This document shows positions 11,979 through 24,872 of a stretch of 64,000 nucleotides of DNA, piece after piece; the first letter of the stretch is position 1, and each line of letters begins with the position of its first letter. A model generated the notes under the pieces. The model was not told the origin of the DNA, made no database searches, and saw only the letters and a program-made list of their open reading frames with translations. The stretch is from Enoplosus armatus (taxonomy: Eukaryota > Chordata > Actinopteri > Centrarchiformes > Enoplosidae). The stretch lies in NCBI RefSeq assembly GCF_043641665.1, contig NC_092193.1, positions 22,920,182 to 22,984,181 on the forward strand, written 5' to 3'. The position numbers and the translations under genes are program-made.

Positions 11979-14900
11979 GACAAATCCTTATAATATTCAA
12001 TATGAGCGCATTATACTTCAAAATATCAAGGTGAGAGGGACCTGACCATTTCCAGAGCCTACAGAGCCTAAACCTACCCCCCCCCCCCCCGGCCCCATAG
12101 TGGTGATCAGGCCCCGGTGTCGCCCCATTCTGGGGAGCCATTGGTTATGGAAGGGGTGAAGAGATTAACAATATATAATAGAAGATAGATAAATAGGTAT
12201 ACAAAGAAATCAACAAATGGCAATAATGATAATTAATTAAATGAGATAATAACAACCAAGCAAACAAAAAACCACTTGATTAGTGAGGAGGTCCTGTATA
12301 ACACACTATTGAACTATTTTCAGGATGAAATCTCCAAAGTCCTCCTCTCCATCAATTCTGTAAATATAACCATATTTATGATATGATATATATATATATA
12401 TATATATGAAGTGGGGACTTATACTGTGGCTATTTTGTAAATTCAAATACTGACATAATTGCAGTAGGTTGCTGGGGAGAGAGGTGTCTCATCCTTACAT
12501 GGTCTGCTAGGTACAATCATGGAGGGACAGTCCTCATCGCGCAGAACCTGAGAAACTGGCTGGAAGAAACAGAGGAGAGACGGGAGGCTTAGAATAATAA
12601 TAATAATAATAATAATGATAATGTAGCGTTCTGTTACTTTGGTCTTTGTGAAGACGTCTGGTCACAAACAAAAACGTCCAGCATGGTCTGAACTTTGAAA
12701 AGGCTCAGCGTGCACATCGTGCGTCAGCATCGGTACCTTGTCAGGGTTGTTGAAGCCAGGCTTGCAGAACTGTCGGTAATATTCCCAGTAACTCTTGCCG
12801 AGTTTGCGTTGCAGCTGCATCTCGGTGTAGGTGGCGAACTTGTCCGGGCACTTTGACACACACATCTGGAAGGAAATTCACACAAGACAGTGCGCTTTGT
12901 TCATGACATGGCTTTATCGCTGCCGACACCAATTCGCAGTCAGCTTGTAAACATCACGCTGCTTTTAGTAATAGTATGGTTAGTTTAGCCCTCTCTGTCC
13001 CAACTTAAAGGTCCCATATTGTAGAGAGTGAAACGTCCATGTCTTGTTTGATTATAAAGCGGGTCTGGGTGCTGTATAAATACTGGGAAAGGATCAAAAC
13101 GCTCAGTCCACGCAGCCCTGTATTCAGACACTGCGCCCCTTCAACGAGCTGTTGGGACTTCTGTAAGGTTGTGATGTCACAGCACTCAGCCACGCACCCC
13201 CAGCAGGTCATCTGCTCCAGGCACAGCACCACCCACCAAGTACAGGGACGCTCATCCACCCGCTCAGTCTGTCTGAGTTATTGGAGCGCTCTGCTCAGGA
13301 ACTACATCCAAGATGGCGCCGCGGATGGCTGCCTCGGTCTGTTGGAGCGCATTGTTTTGCCTTGTTTTGTTTGTAAACAGTGTTTTTTGTTTTGGTTCAC
13401 GGAGCTCTTTCACCAGAGAAGAGCTCATGAACATCAGGGGAACATCTCCAGTGGATTTGTTTCCCGAATTTCTGGCACCTTTAACTGCTTTATGGGACAT
13501 TCTGGTCAAAGGTGCTCTCACCTTTGCAGCTCAACGCCGACGTAGAGGGAAACGTGCCGGTGCGCTCGTGCGTCTTCGCCGGCGAGGACAACGCACACCG
13601 CTACCCGGAATATTTCTCTCTAACGTGCGCTCACTGGGGAATAAGATGGACGAACTCCAGCTGCTGATGAGGAGAAACAAGGACTTTTATTCATCTGCTG
13701 TTTTGTGCTTCACGGAGACATGGCTGGGGGAAAGAACTCCCGACGCGGCGCTGCAGCTGGACGGATTCCAGCTTCTCCGAGCGGACCGCGACGCGCACCT
13801 CTCCGGCAAAACAAAGGGTGGAGGGATTTGCTTCTACATCAACAGCAGCTGGTGTAACGACGTGACAGTGATGCGACGGCATTGCTCTCCTTCCCTGGAA
13901 ACTTTTTTCATAAACTGTAAACCTTACTACTCCCCCCGTGAGTTCGCTTCATTCATTCTGGTCGGTGTTTACATTCCACCGGAGGCCAACGTGCAGGACG
14001 CACAGCGCGCACTCGCCGACCAGATACTGGAAACGGAGCAGACCAACCCGGACTCCTTAGTTATTGTCCTCGGTGACTTTAACAAAGGTAATCTCAGACA
14101 TGAACTCCCAAAATACAAACAGTTTATTAAATGCCCCACCAGGGAGGGGAACACTCTGGATCACTGTTACACCACAGTCAGTAACGCTTTTCACGCCGTC
14201 ACCCGCGCTGCACTGGGACACTCTGACCACGACATGGTCCACCTGATTCCCACATACAGGCAGAAATTAAAACTTTCTAAGCCTGTTGTGAGAACTTCGA
14301 AGAAGTGGACCAGTGAAGCTGCAGAGGACCTGAAGGCGTGTTTGGACTGTACTGACTGGGATGTTTTCAGGACTGCTACCAACAGTCTGGATGAGTACAC
14401 AGAGGCTGTGACTTCATATATCAGCTTCTGTGAGGACTGCTGCGTACCAACTCGGACCAGGGTGAGTTATAACAACGACAAACCCTGGTTCACAGCAAGA
14501 CTGCGACAGCTGAGGTTGGAAAAGGAAGAGGCGTTTAAGAGTGGCAACAGAGCAGAGTTTAAGGAAGCCAAGTACAAGTTTAGCAAGGCGGTGAGGGAAG
14601 CTAAACGACTGTACTCAGAGAGACTACAAGACCAGTTCTCCTCCAACGACTCTGCTTCTGTGTGGAGGGGGCTCAGGCAGATCACCAACTACAAGCCAAG
14701 AGCCCCCAACTCTGCTAACGACCGACGCCTCGCCAACAGCCTCAACGACTTCTACTGTCGCTTTGAAAGACAATGGGACAGTCCTGACACCATCCCCCAC
14801 ACCATCACCCACCAGCTCCAGCCCAACAGCCCCAACCCCCTCATCACACCTGGGGCTGAACTCTCACACCTCCTACCACCACAGCTGCCCCCCACAGCGC

Positions 14901-17900
14901 CCCCCACTCCTCCAGCATCGACACCTCTGTCTGTCCTTGAAAGAGATGTGAACAGGCTCTTCAAGAGACAAAACCCCCGGAAAGCTGCTGGACCAGACTC
15001 CATCTCCCCATCCTGCCTGAAGCGCTGCGCCGATCAGCTGTCTCCGGTGTTCACGGACATCTTCAACACCTCACTGGAGACATGCCACGTGCCAGCCTGC
15101 TTCAAGGCCTCCACCATCATCCCCGTCCCCAAAAAACCAGGGCCCACAGGATTAAATGACTACAGACCCGTCGCCCTGACCTCTGTGGTCATGAAATCAT
15201 TTGAACGCCTGGTTTTGTCCCACCTCAAATCCATCACAGACTCTCTGCTGGACCCCCTGCAGTTCGCCTACAGAGCCAACAGGTCTGTAGACGACGCCGT
15301 CAACCTGGCTCTACACTTCATCCTCCAGCACCTGGACTCCGCAGGATCCTATGCCAGGATCCTGTTTGTGGACTTCAGCTCTGCCTTCAACACGATCGTC
15401 CCGGCTCTTCTTCAGGACAAGCTCTCCCAGCTGAACGTGCCTGACCCCACCTGCAGGTGGATCACAGATTTCCTGTCTGACAGGAAGCAGCACGTGAAGC
15501 TGGGGAAACACGTCTCAGACTCGCGGACGATCAGCACCGGCTCCCCTCAAGGCTGCGTTCTTTCTCCTCTACTCTTCTCCCTCTACACCAACAGCTGCAC
15601 CTCCAGTCACCAGTCTGTCAAGCTCCTGAAGTTCGCGGACGACACCACCCTCATCGGACTCATCTCTGGAGAGGATGAGTCTGCCTACAGGTGGGAGATT
15701 GACCATCTGGTGACCTGGTGCAACAGCAACAACCTGGAGCTTAACGCTTCAAAGACAGTGGAGATGGTTGTTGACTTCAGGAAGAGCGCAGCCCCACCCG
15801 CCCCCATCACCCTGTGTGACTCTGCAGTGGACACTGTGGAGTCCTTCCGTTTCCTGGGCTCCATCATCAGCCAGGACCTCCGGTGGGAGCTGAACATCAG
15901 CTCCGTCATCAAGAAAGCCCAACAGAGGATGTACTTCCTGAGGCAGCTGAGGAAGTTTAACCTGCCACAAACAATGCTGGTTCACTTCTACACTGCCATC
16001 ATAGAGTCCATCCTCACCTCCTCCATCACCGTCTGGTACGCTGCTGCCTCCACCAAGGACAGACGCAGACTGCAGCGTATCATCCGCTCTGCAGAGAGGG
16101 TGATCGGCTGCAACCTTCCATCTCTTCAGGACCTGTACTCCTCCAGGACCCTGAGGAGAGCAGGGAAGATCGCTGCCGACCCCTTCCACCCCGGACACCA
16201 TCTGTTCGACCCCCTCCCCTCTGGCAGGAGGCTGCGGTCCATCAGGACCAAAACCTCCCGCCACAAAAACAGTTTCTTCCCCTCTGCAGTCAACCTGACA
16301 AACTCTCACTGACCCCCCCCCCAGAACACAAACACAAGCTATACGTTATATTAACGTACATCACCCCTGTCCCCACTGCGTTACATTAACGCACCCACCC
16401 CCTACTGGACACTTTATCTGGAAACTTTACTTTATTCTGGTCACTGCACTGTTGTTATTTATCTTATCTTATTTTTTATTTTTATTTTTATTCTTATTCT
16501 TATTTTAGCTTTTATATTCTACTTATTTGTTATCAAAACAATAGCACCTTCAGACCACAGCAAATTCCTTGTAATGTATGTTACTTGGCAATAAACAGTT
16601 TCTGATTCTGATTCTGATTCTGATTCTGATTCTGATTCAAGTGTTTGGAGGTTGTTCAGTTTGTCTCAAACGGCTTGTTTCAGACAGACAGGGGGGGACT
16701 GAGGGGCTGCATGAAGGGCCAGGAGAAGATACATAGGGACTTTTTTTCAACTGTGAATCATGCAGCGCTGCTCTAGTGGAGTCCCAGAATGAAAACACAA
16801 GAGCTGGAAATGAGCATCATATGGGACCTTTAAAACGGACATGATTAATCAGTTGTAGCAGATGTGGCCGTGATAAACAGGCAGGCACGCATCCTTAATG
16901 GTTACCTGAGTTGTGGGGCACTGCAGGTTGATGAGTATAGCCGGGTTGGTACATTTCAAGATGTTGAAATAGAATAGGATGGGCTTCTTCCTGCAAAAAA
17001 AAAAAAAAGAAGAAGAAAAAAAAAAAAGTTCAGGAGTTATTTTGCGATTACATGTCGTCATTTCACTTTTCTCTTGTCTGCTTCCTTTCAGTCAGTGATT
17101 TCCTACTGTGTCCCAGAATTCCTTTGAGCGATGACCCCACAGCAGAGAGCACAGATTGTTGCTTTATATCAAAAGCAGGTTAGAAACATCTTTAAACATA
17201 GTGGGCTGACCGCCTGGTTTGTAAAAAAACAAAAAAAACAAAGCACACGTCTGTGGTCCCTGCTGCGCTGTTTTTACTTCACTTCGTGAATTCCGAAATA
17301 CCTGCTGGCGGCTCAACCTTACAAACGTGCGCTAGCGGAAATCCATTGTCGCAAACCAAACAGAACTGTGTTTTAAAATCGTCCTGGAGATCCGAAAGCT
17401 TGAAGCGCAAAGCCATGCGAGCTGAAAGCGGCGCTGTTTCCATTTGATGGAATGGTGCCGGAGCCAATCGTTTATCTTTACTGGGTTCTGCGCTGGGACG
17501 AGCCTAAATCTGAACAAACCTAGGGGAACATTTAAGGAGGAGATCAAGAGTTTGAGAGATTTAAATCGCAACATCTTAAACTGCAGTCTGGTCTATACTA
17601 TAAATAGTCCATACTGTGCGTGTAGAAACTGACTACAGGACGACACCCGTCGCCCGTCGCCCTGACCTCTGTGGTCATGAAATCATTTGAATGCCTGGTC
17701 CTGTACCACCTCAAATCCATCACAGACTCTCTGCTGGACCCCCTGCAGGTCGCCTACAGAGCCAACAGGTCTGTAGACGACGCCGTCAACCTGGCTCTAC
17801 ACTTCATCCTCCAGCACCTGGACTCCGCGGGATCCTATGCCAGGATCCTGTTTGTGGACTTCAGCTCTGCCTTCAACATGATCGTCCCGGCTCTTCTTCA

Positions 17901-20900
17901 GGACAAGCTCTCCCAGCTGAACGTGCCTGACCCCACCTGCAGGTGGATCACAGATTTCCTGTCTGACAGGAAGCAGCACGTGAAGCTGGGGAAACACGAT
18001 CAGCACCGGCTCCCCTCAAGGCTGCGTTCTTTCTCCTCTACTCTTCTCCCTCTACACCAACAGCTGCACCTCCAGTCACCAGTCCGTCAAGCTCCTGAAG
18101 TTCGCGGACGACACCACCCTCATCGGACTCATCTCTGGAGAGGATGAGTCTGCCTACAGGTGGGAGATCGACCACCTGGTGACCTGGTGCAACAGCAACA
18201 ACCTGGAGCTTAACGCTTCAAAGACAGTGGAGATGGTTGTAGATTTTAGGAAGAGCGCAGCCCCACCTGCCCCCATCACCCTGTGTGACTCTCCAGTGGA
18301 CACTGTGGAGTCCTTCCGTTTCCTGGGCTGATGAGCTGAACATCAGCTCCCTCATCAAGAAAGCCCAACAGAGGATGTACTTCCTGAGGCAGCTGAGGAA
18401 GTTTAACCTGCCACAAACAATGCTGGTTCACTTCTACGCTGCCATCATAGAGTCCATCCTCACCTCCTCCATCACCGTCTGGTACGCTGCTGCCTCCACC
18501 AAGGACAGACGCAGACTGCAGCGTATCATCCGCTCTGCAGAGAGGGTGATCGGCTGCAACCTCCCATCTCTTCAGGACCTGTACTCCTCAAGGACCCTGA
18601 GGAGAGCAGGGAAGATCGCTGCTGACCCCTCCCACCCCGGACACCATCTGTTCGACCCCCTCCCCTCTGGCAGGAGGCTGCGGTCCATCAGGACCAAAAC
18701 CTCCCGCCACAAGAACAGTTTCTTCCCCTCTGCAGTCAACCTGACAAACTTACATTGACATTTTTTTCATATTTTTGTCATATTTGTTATCAAAACAATA
18801 GCACCTTCAGACCACAGCAAATTCCTTGTAATGTATGTTACTTGGCAATAAACAGTTTCTGATTCTGATTCTGATTCTGATAAGGAACAATTAAAAAGAA
18901 GCGGGATTTCTATACGCATCTCCAATTACGTCACTATGTTGACCAAGTTGTTAAAAATGACCCCCTAGATGTGGATGATCAGAGTCAAACAGAGGTATTA
19001 TATTCCTTCCAGGAAAGGAAAAAGAAAATCTCATTCCACAGAGTATGTTCAAAATAAGTGTCGAATTAGATTTTTTTTTTTTAATTTTTTTTTATCACCC
19101 TAAAGCAGAAAGCACGCTATGCAGGAGGGGATGATTCAAAGTGCTGGAGACCGTGTGGGAGGCAGGGTGCCAATCACTGGCATACATTTTGGGAATGTCC
19201 AGTAATAAGACCTTTCTGGTCAAAGATGCGCAAAACCTTGGGAGGCACACACACACACACAAAAAAAAAAACCTTTTCAGTTTTGCACTTTCATTTCAGG
19301 GAAAGTGGACTTTCATTCAGGGCACTTCAGAGAATCACGAGGCCACGGCTGCCTCCCGATTCCCCCACAATAGAGGAACGGACAGAGATAGTTGATGAAG
19401 TACGCATAATGGGGAAAAAAAATGTTTTCACTCCGCCTACAAATGAACAGATTTACTCAGTTATGGTCAAAGTGGGTTTCTTATGTACGGCAGTCAAAGC
19501 CACACTTTATGGAGTTAACAAACGAATAGACCCTTTGTAGATTTGGCTTGTTTTTTAATTTTTAATAATCTGATACACAGTTCTACTGTCTAAAAAAAAT
19601 CATTTATTTATTTATTTTATTTTATTTATTTTTTTGATTGTCTCCCACCATGTTGTTACTATATATCCCTCCCCTATTTCATGGGATCCATGACGTTAAA
19701 AAAAAAAAGAAAAACACAGGATAATGAGAATGGAAGGGTTTCAAATTTCATGCTGTTGATTTGTTGCCAACTAACTAATGCTCTAAGTAACTGCAAGGCT
19801 ATTTTTTTTGTAGTTGGTGAAATGTTCTCAACTATACTCTGAATATAGAATTGCAAAAAAAAAAGAACTGTATTTTGTCTCTGTAATTGTGTCAAGCAGT
19901 GCTACTTCTACAGGGTCCAGGGCTCAGGTGTCCCGTATAAGCAGCACTGCAAAGGGGTGGGGGGGGGGGGGGGTGGGGGTGGGGCAGGTGTGTGCCAGTG
20001 TTCCGAAAGGTACTTTAAAACCCTTTGCACCCATAATTGTACTCCTTCTTGGAGTCATGACTCCTAAAAGACATATCCATAGATTCTGTGTGACGTACAC
20101 CTCCTGAGGACATCATTATCTCTAATGTCCAGCGGGAAAATAAACATCCATAAATCAGGAATCACGGAGAAGATGCTCCTTAAACTCCGGAACGCGCCGG
20201 AGAATCATCAGTTTTCTTTAGTGCCAAAGTAAGTTGTTGTTGTACTTCAACAACAACAAAACATTCAGCATGCAGCGACAGGGAATCACCAGTAGATGGC
20301 AACGCAAACAAGAGGAAGATACTGGGCGTCTGCGTTGCTTCTTCAGTTTTCCAGGGTTTCTTTGTCTGTACCTCACACATCGCACTGAGTCTCCTGAAAG
20401 TGACAGACACACACCCTTACTACCTCTCCTGCTTCACTCATCGCCACGGTTGCACCAGCTTCATGAGGGAGAAGTTTCTTTTTGGACCGGTCGCGTGGAG
20501 AAACATGAGCATCGGGAGCATCGCATTCAGGAATTCGAGAGATAATTGTCGCCAAAGAGACAAAGAGAATGCCTGCACTGCTATAATGAGGGTTTCCTCC
20601 CCATAGAGGGTTTGCAAATATGTGCTGTGTCCTAATTCAGGGCTTATATCTTCTGAAGTCGGCCCTTTGTTTTTGGCCGGGAATACAGCACAACAGGTCG
20701 ATAAGTGACGTCCCACAACAAAGACTCCTTCAAATGCAGCCAAGGAATGCAGCCTTTGTGTTTTCGGTAGAACTCGGGAGGACTGAACTAGGTTATTATT
20801 AGCAGCCTGTGATATCCCATAATCCACTGTACGGTATTTCTGCAAATTGCTAAAGGGAGCCTGGACATTGGCGTTCATGAGAGATACAGATAAATGGAGG

Positions 20901-22955
20901 TTATATGGACGGATGGATGGATGGATATCACAGCTGCAGCGGTTTCTCGATTCATCGATTTATTCATTCAAAAATGTCGTTTTGCGACAGTGGTTTGGTT
21001 GGACAAAAGACGCTATTTTGGAGGCGCCACTTCGGGCCCTGGGAAATTGTGATGTGAAGCATTTTTCACAACTCATTCACCGACGACTTGTGACAATAGC
21101 CGGCAGGTTAATCGACAACGAAAACAATCGCATCACAGTCGCAGCCCCAGTGGTAACGCTAATACATCCACCGTTGCACCTGTTGCACCGTGCCGCGTTG
21201 GTGTGTTGAAGCGAAACAGCAGAACTGTAAATTCGGATTTCACGGAACTTTTTTGGCGTCGGGAGCACCTTCAGACTACGAGTAGAGTGTAATGTCGGTG
21301 ACTTACGCGTTGGACGTTCCCTTCTGACCACAGAACCGGCCGTAGCTGTCCGTTGGGTGGAGTACCTTCCTGGGGTCCCCATGTAGCCAGGCTGTGACAG
21401 ACAAGACAAGGCGTTAAACAGAGAGTCCTATGCGCAGTTATACAGTGTGGAGACCAGGCTCAGACCTGGTTGTTACAATAATATTATATATCTGAATATT
21501 TATTTGCATCATTTGAAATTCATGGGTTTTAAAATGGGATATTATGAAGCCACGAAATGTCAGCACAAAACACCTTCCAGCTGTGGCTTCACTCGGCCTT
21601 CAAACTATCCAAATCAGTCGAACGCTGACGTGCAACATTGTCTCTGCGCAACACAACAGGGAGGGACTGAGACATCCAGTTACCTCGGGAGGAATCCGTG
21701 TGTGTGTGTGTGTGTGTGTGTGTGAATAAATGATGAATTTTGCTCGTTTTCAACCTTCCATTATCCCTCAGTGCCAAAATATTTCAGTGGCATGTCAAAA
21801 AATCTCATTTACTAGGTTTTTGGGTATGAAGGGCTTTGAGCGTGAGGTGATCCGTCGTGCTGAGCTGCACGTTGCTCTCGCATAGAGAAACACAGACTTG
21901 GAATATAGAGAAGTGTGATTTAGCCACAGTGAGAGCGCTGCAGGGACGACGTGTTTTTCTGCAGGCCGAAAAACCGAAAGTTAGCATCGGCCAGGTTCGC
22001 CTCGACGAAAAGATTTCGGATTGTTGCAGAAAATAAGCTCTGTGGCAAAACCAAAAGACGAACACCACTTTTAGGATTTTTGAAGCGTAAATGGAACCGG
22101 CAGAAGTAAAAAGCTAACGTCGGGCTATAAAGGAACTACACCACTTTTTTTTAAAGCTTCAAAATTCGCGAGTGGGGGGTATCTACTGACACATTTTATG
22201 TCGTAGAACAAAACGTGAATCTTAAGCTCGTGTTAACCACAGACCTCATTTCAGGCGTCTCACCAGAAAAAAACCCCCCAGCCGACTTCCAGACGGGGGA
22301 ACCGGACGTGTAAAAGTGCTGACTCGTCTCCCGGGTTGCTCGTCATTTGCACCGATGCTTCACACTAACAGTTTCCAATCCTTTTTTTTTTGTTTGTTTT
22401 CGTTTTCATACTTTCGTGTCAAACTTTCTGAAGAAAGGAAGATATATTCTATTCTATGAATATTGGCTGCTAACCATGTTTTTTTTTTTGAGGATTGGAG
22501 AAACTGACTATCCTCTCCGCACAAAGGAACTTGGATGGAAATGTAGATGTTTTGTAGTGTGCAAAAAGTGGCTTCCCAGTGCCCCCCCCCCCCCCCCCGC
22601 CAATAAACACTCATATATCTACAGTGCAGTGACACGGTTGATGTGATTGATGACAACGGAAGAGAGTGAAGAGAGAGGAGATTGTGTTTATACTGTGAGT
22701 GTGACACTGATGAAAGGAAGGACGGATGAGACACAAAAGAGATGGGGGCTAAGTACAAGGTGCAGACAGGGGGGGGGGTATGCATGAGAGAGGGTGATGT
22801 CATTGGGAATGATGTCATCCGTGTGTGGTAGTAGCAGAGCTGGAGTGGAGTGGTTTTGGTCTTTGTGTAAGTACACGTGCACCTGTGAGTGTGTGCGACT
22901 ATGTATTTACGTCCGTGTCCGTGCTCTTTATTCATTCACCCATATGATCGCATAC

Positions 22956-23032
<77 letters not shown>

Positions 23033-23034
23033 AA

Positions 23035-23069
<35 letters not shown>

Positions 23070-23278
23070 AATGAAGGCTCGGCTGTTTAGTGCATGTCTG
23101 TGTGTAAAGTGGGATTAGTGGATTCATGTCTTTATAGGATGATGTCACCAGTAGCTCCCAGTAACACACACACACACACCAGTGGACCCCTCCACTCACT
23201 CAGAACTCCATTTACCACGTCTGCTCTGTACAAACACACTGCTCTTTGGGAATGAGCTCATACTAGCAAATGAGGCAA

Positions 23279-23324
<46 letters not shown>

Positions 23325-24830
23325 ATCTTAAATCTTTTTACCTGTAACCACACGTGGCCACATGACAGGAAAAATTTACAAGTGAAAATAGGTTTCGTTT
23401 GCGTCTGTGATGGTTTAAATCGGCTGTTTCAGATACTTCAGGAGGAAACACGTTGTTTTTACTCCTCACGCATCGGCATTTGAGAGCCCCCCCCCCCGCC
23501 CCGGTGATCTGAACCCTTTGGTGATGTATACAGAGCAAAAGAGCGGAGAGAGAGAGAGGGAGGATGATCTCATGCTGTTTGAGACTGCAGCTCGAGCTTC
23601 AGGGGATTCTTACATTAAAAGTGCCTTGAGGTAAAATGATGACGACGGCTTGATTAAAAAACAAAACAAAACAAAAAAACCCCCCCATACTTTTGTCATG
23701 TGGAGACAAAGGCTTTGACTTACGAATAGGGACGGCTCGATACCACTTACCAATACTACAACCTTGAGTGTCTGCTGCTACTGATACCAATCCGATACCG
23801 TCTACCCCCCCCCCCCCCTCTCTTAAACAACTAACTAACAAGTCTACTCCCCTAAAGGAAGAAACACAGAGCCCCCAACGTGACTCGGTTGTGGACAGCG
23901 CGGTACACATGGCTGAGACTCGAGGCTACTTCACCTGATGTCAGGTGCAACAGTTTCTTTCACGTGTAGGTCTAGGTTAATAGTTCCTGGTTCGTAGCTT
24001 TTGGAGCCCACAATGCTCATTTAATTGTCTGACGACAAGGTGAAATATGTCAAAAGGGGAACAGCTACGTTGTGGGTCGGCCTGCGTTAGGGGGGGGGAC
24101 CGGTAACCTTTGGACCTGCGTAGGGATAACGTCAGCTGGTTTTGGTGTGTCAGCACAGACTGCGCTTGAGGTGGATATTGCACTCCACTGACGGTTTCGT
24201 ACGGAGCCGTGCGCTCCAGAGCATCGCTCTTCCTCCGGCCCTCACATCAAATGCTTGAAATTCAGCTTCCTCCTCCACTTCCCGCTGCGACTTCAGGAGC
24301 CACTGGAAATATCAATCGGCTGTTGCACAACAAAGAGATTTCCATTGCGCTCTCATTATCATCAGCTTCTCCCCTGCCTCCATTTCTCATCGCTCAGGAA
24401 ACAACTCCGATAAGCCTCCCAGCGGCGTGCCGCCTCTCCCCTTCCTCTCCCGTCTTTCCTATCTTTTTTTCTTCCCTCCCCTCTCCCCCCCCCCCATCCA
24501 AACCTTTATCCACTTGCACGATCAACGTGAGCGGGGCGCACGCGGAGAGGAAATAAATCAGGAAAACGCGTGTCCAGCTGCAACGCAGCATTTGCGGTGT
24601 GTGTGTGCGCGAGAGTGTTAATTACTGTGAGAACTTCCCATCTATAGCAGTCAGCGCAGGAGGAGGCTGCTCTTTTAAGTGCGTGCACAGCACAGCATCG
24701 CGGCGGGTGCAGCTACGTGTTGGAGATCAAGAGCAAACAGCACAGATTGTATGTGTTTGTACAGTAGATTCACAAGAGAATGCACTGCAAGAGGAGTCTG
24801 ATCAAAGAGGCTTTTTGCCACACTCAAGGC

Positions 24831-24872
<42 letters not shown>

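Larger units (their letters stand above)
13005..16833. mobile_element. MITE (AAAGGTCCCATAT family) split by an L2 LINE
   Basis: The left part (13005-13305) starts TTAAAGGTCCCATATTGTAG. The right part (about 16639-16833) ends CATATGGGACCTTTAA. An uninterrupted copy in the opposite orientation at 50219-50731 matches both halves, with its GGAACTAC...TTTGGAGGTTG junction marking where the LINE was inserted. Confidence 0.85.

Noticed and set aside
13039..13545. 168-codon plus-strand ORF
   Set aside because: It crosses the MITE and the first part of the L2 element out of frame with the real ORF.
15749..16309. 186-codon minus-strand ORF
   Set aside because: It lies antisense to the reverse-transcriptase part of the intact L2 ORF and shows no domain of its own.
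16602..16638. Short tandem repeats as a possible CRISPR array
   Set aside because: The 6-base TGATTC units without spacers are the 3' tail of a LINE in a vertebrate genome.
20438..20878. 146-codon minus-strand ORF
   Set aside because: It lies in an intron of slc44a5, has no recognisable motif and has no homologue I can name.
22360..22935. 191-codon minus-strand ORF
   Set aside because: Low-complexity translation of homopolymer- and Ser/His-rich sequence; no recognisable domain.
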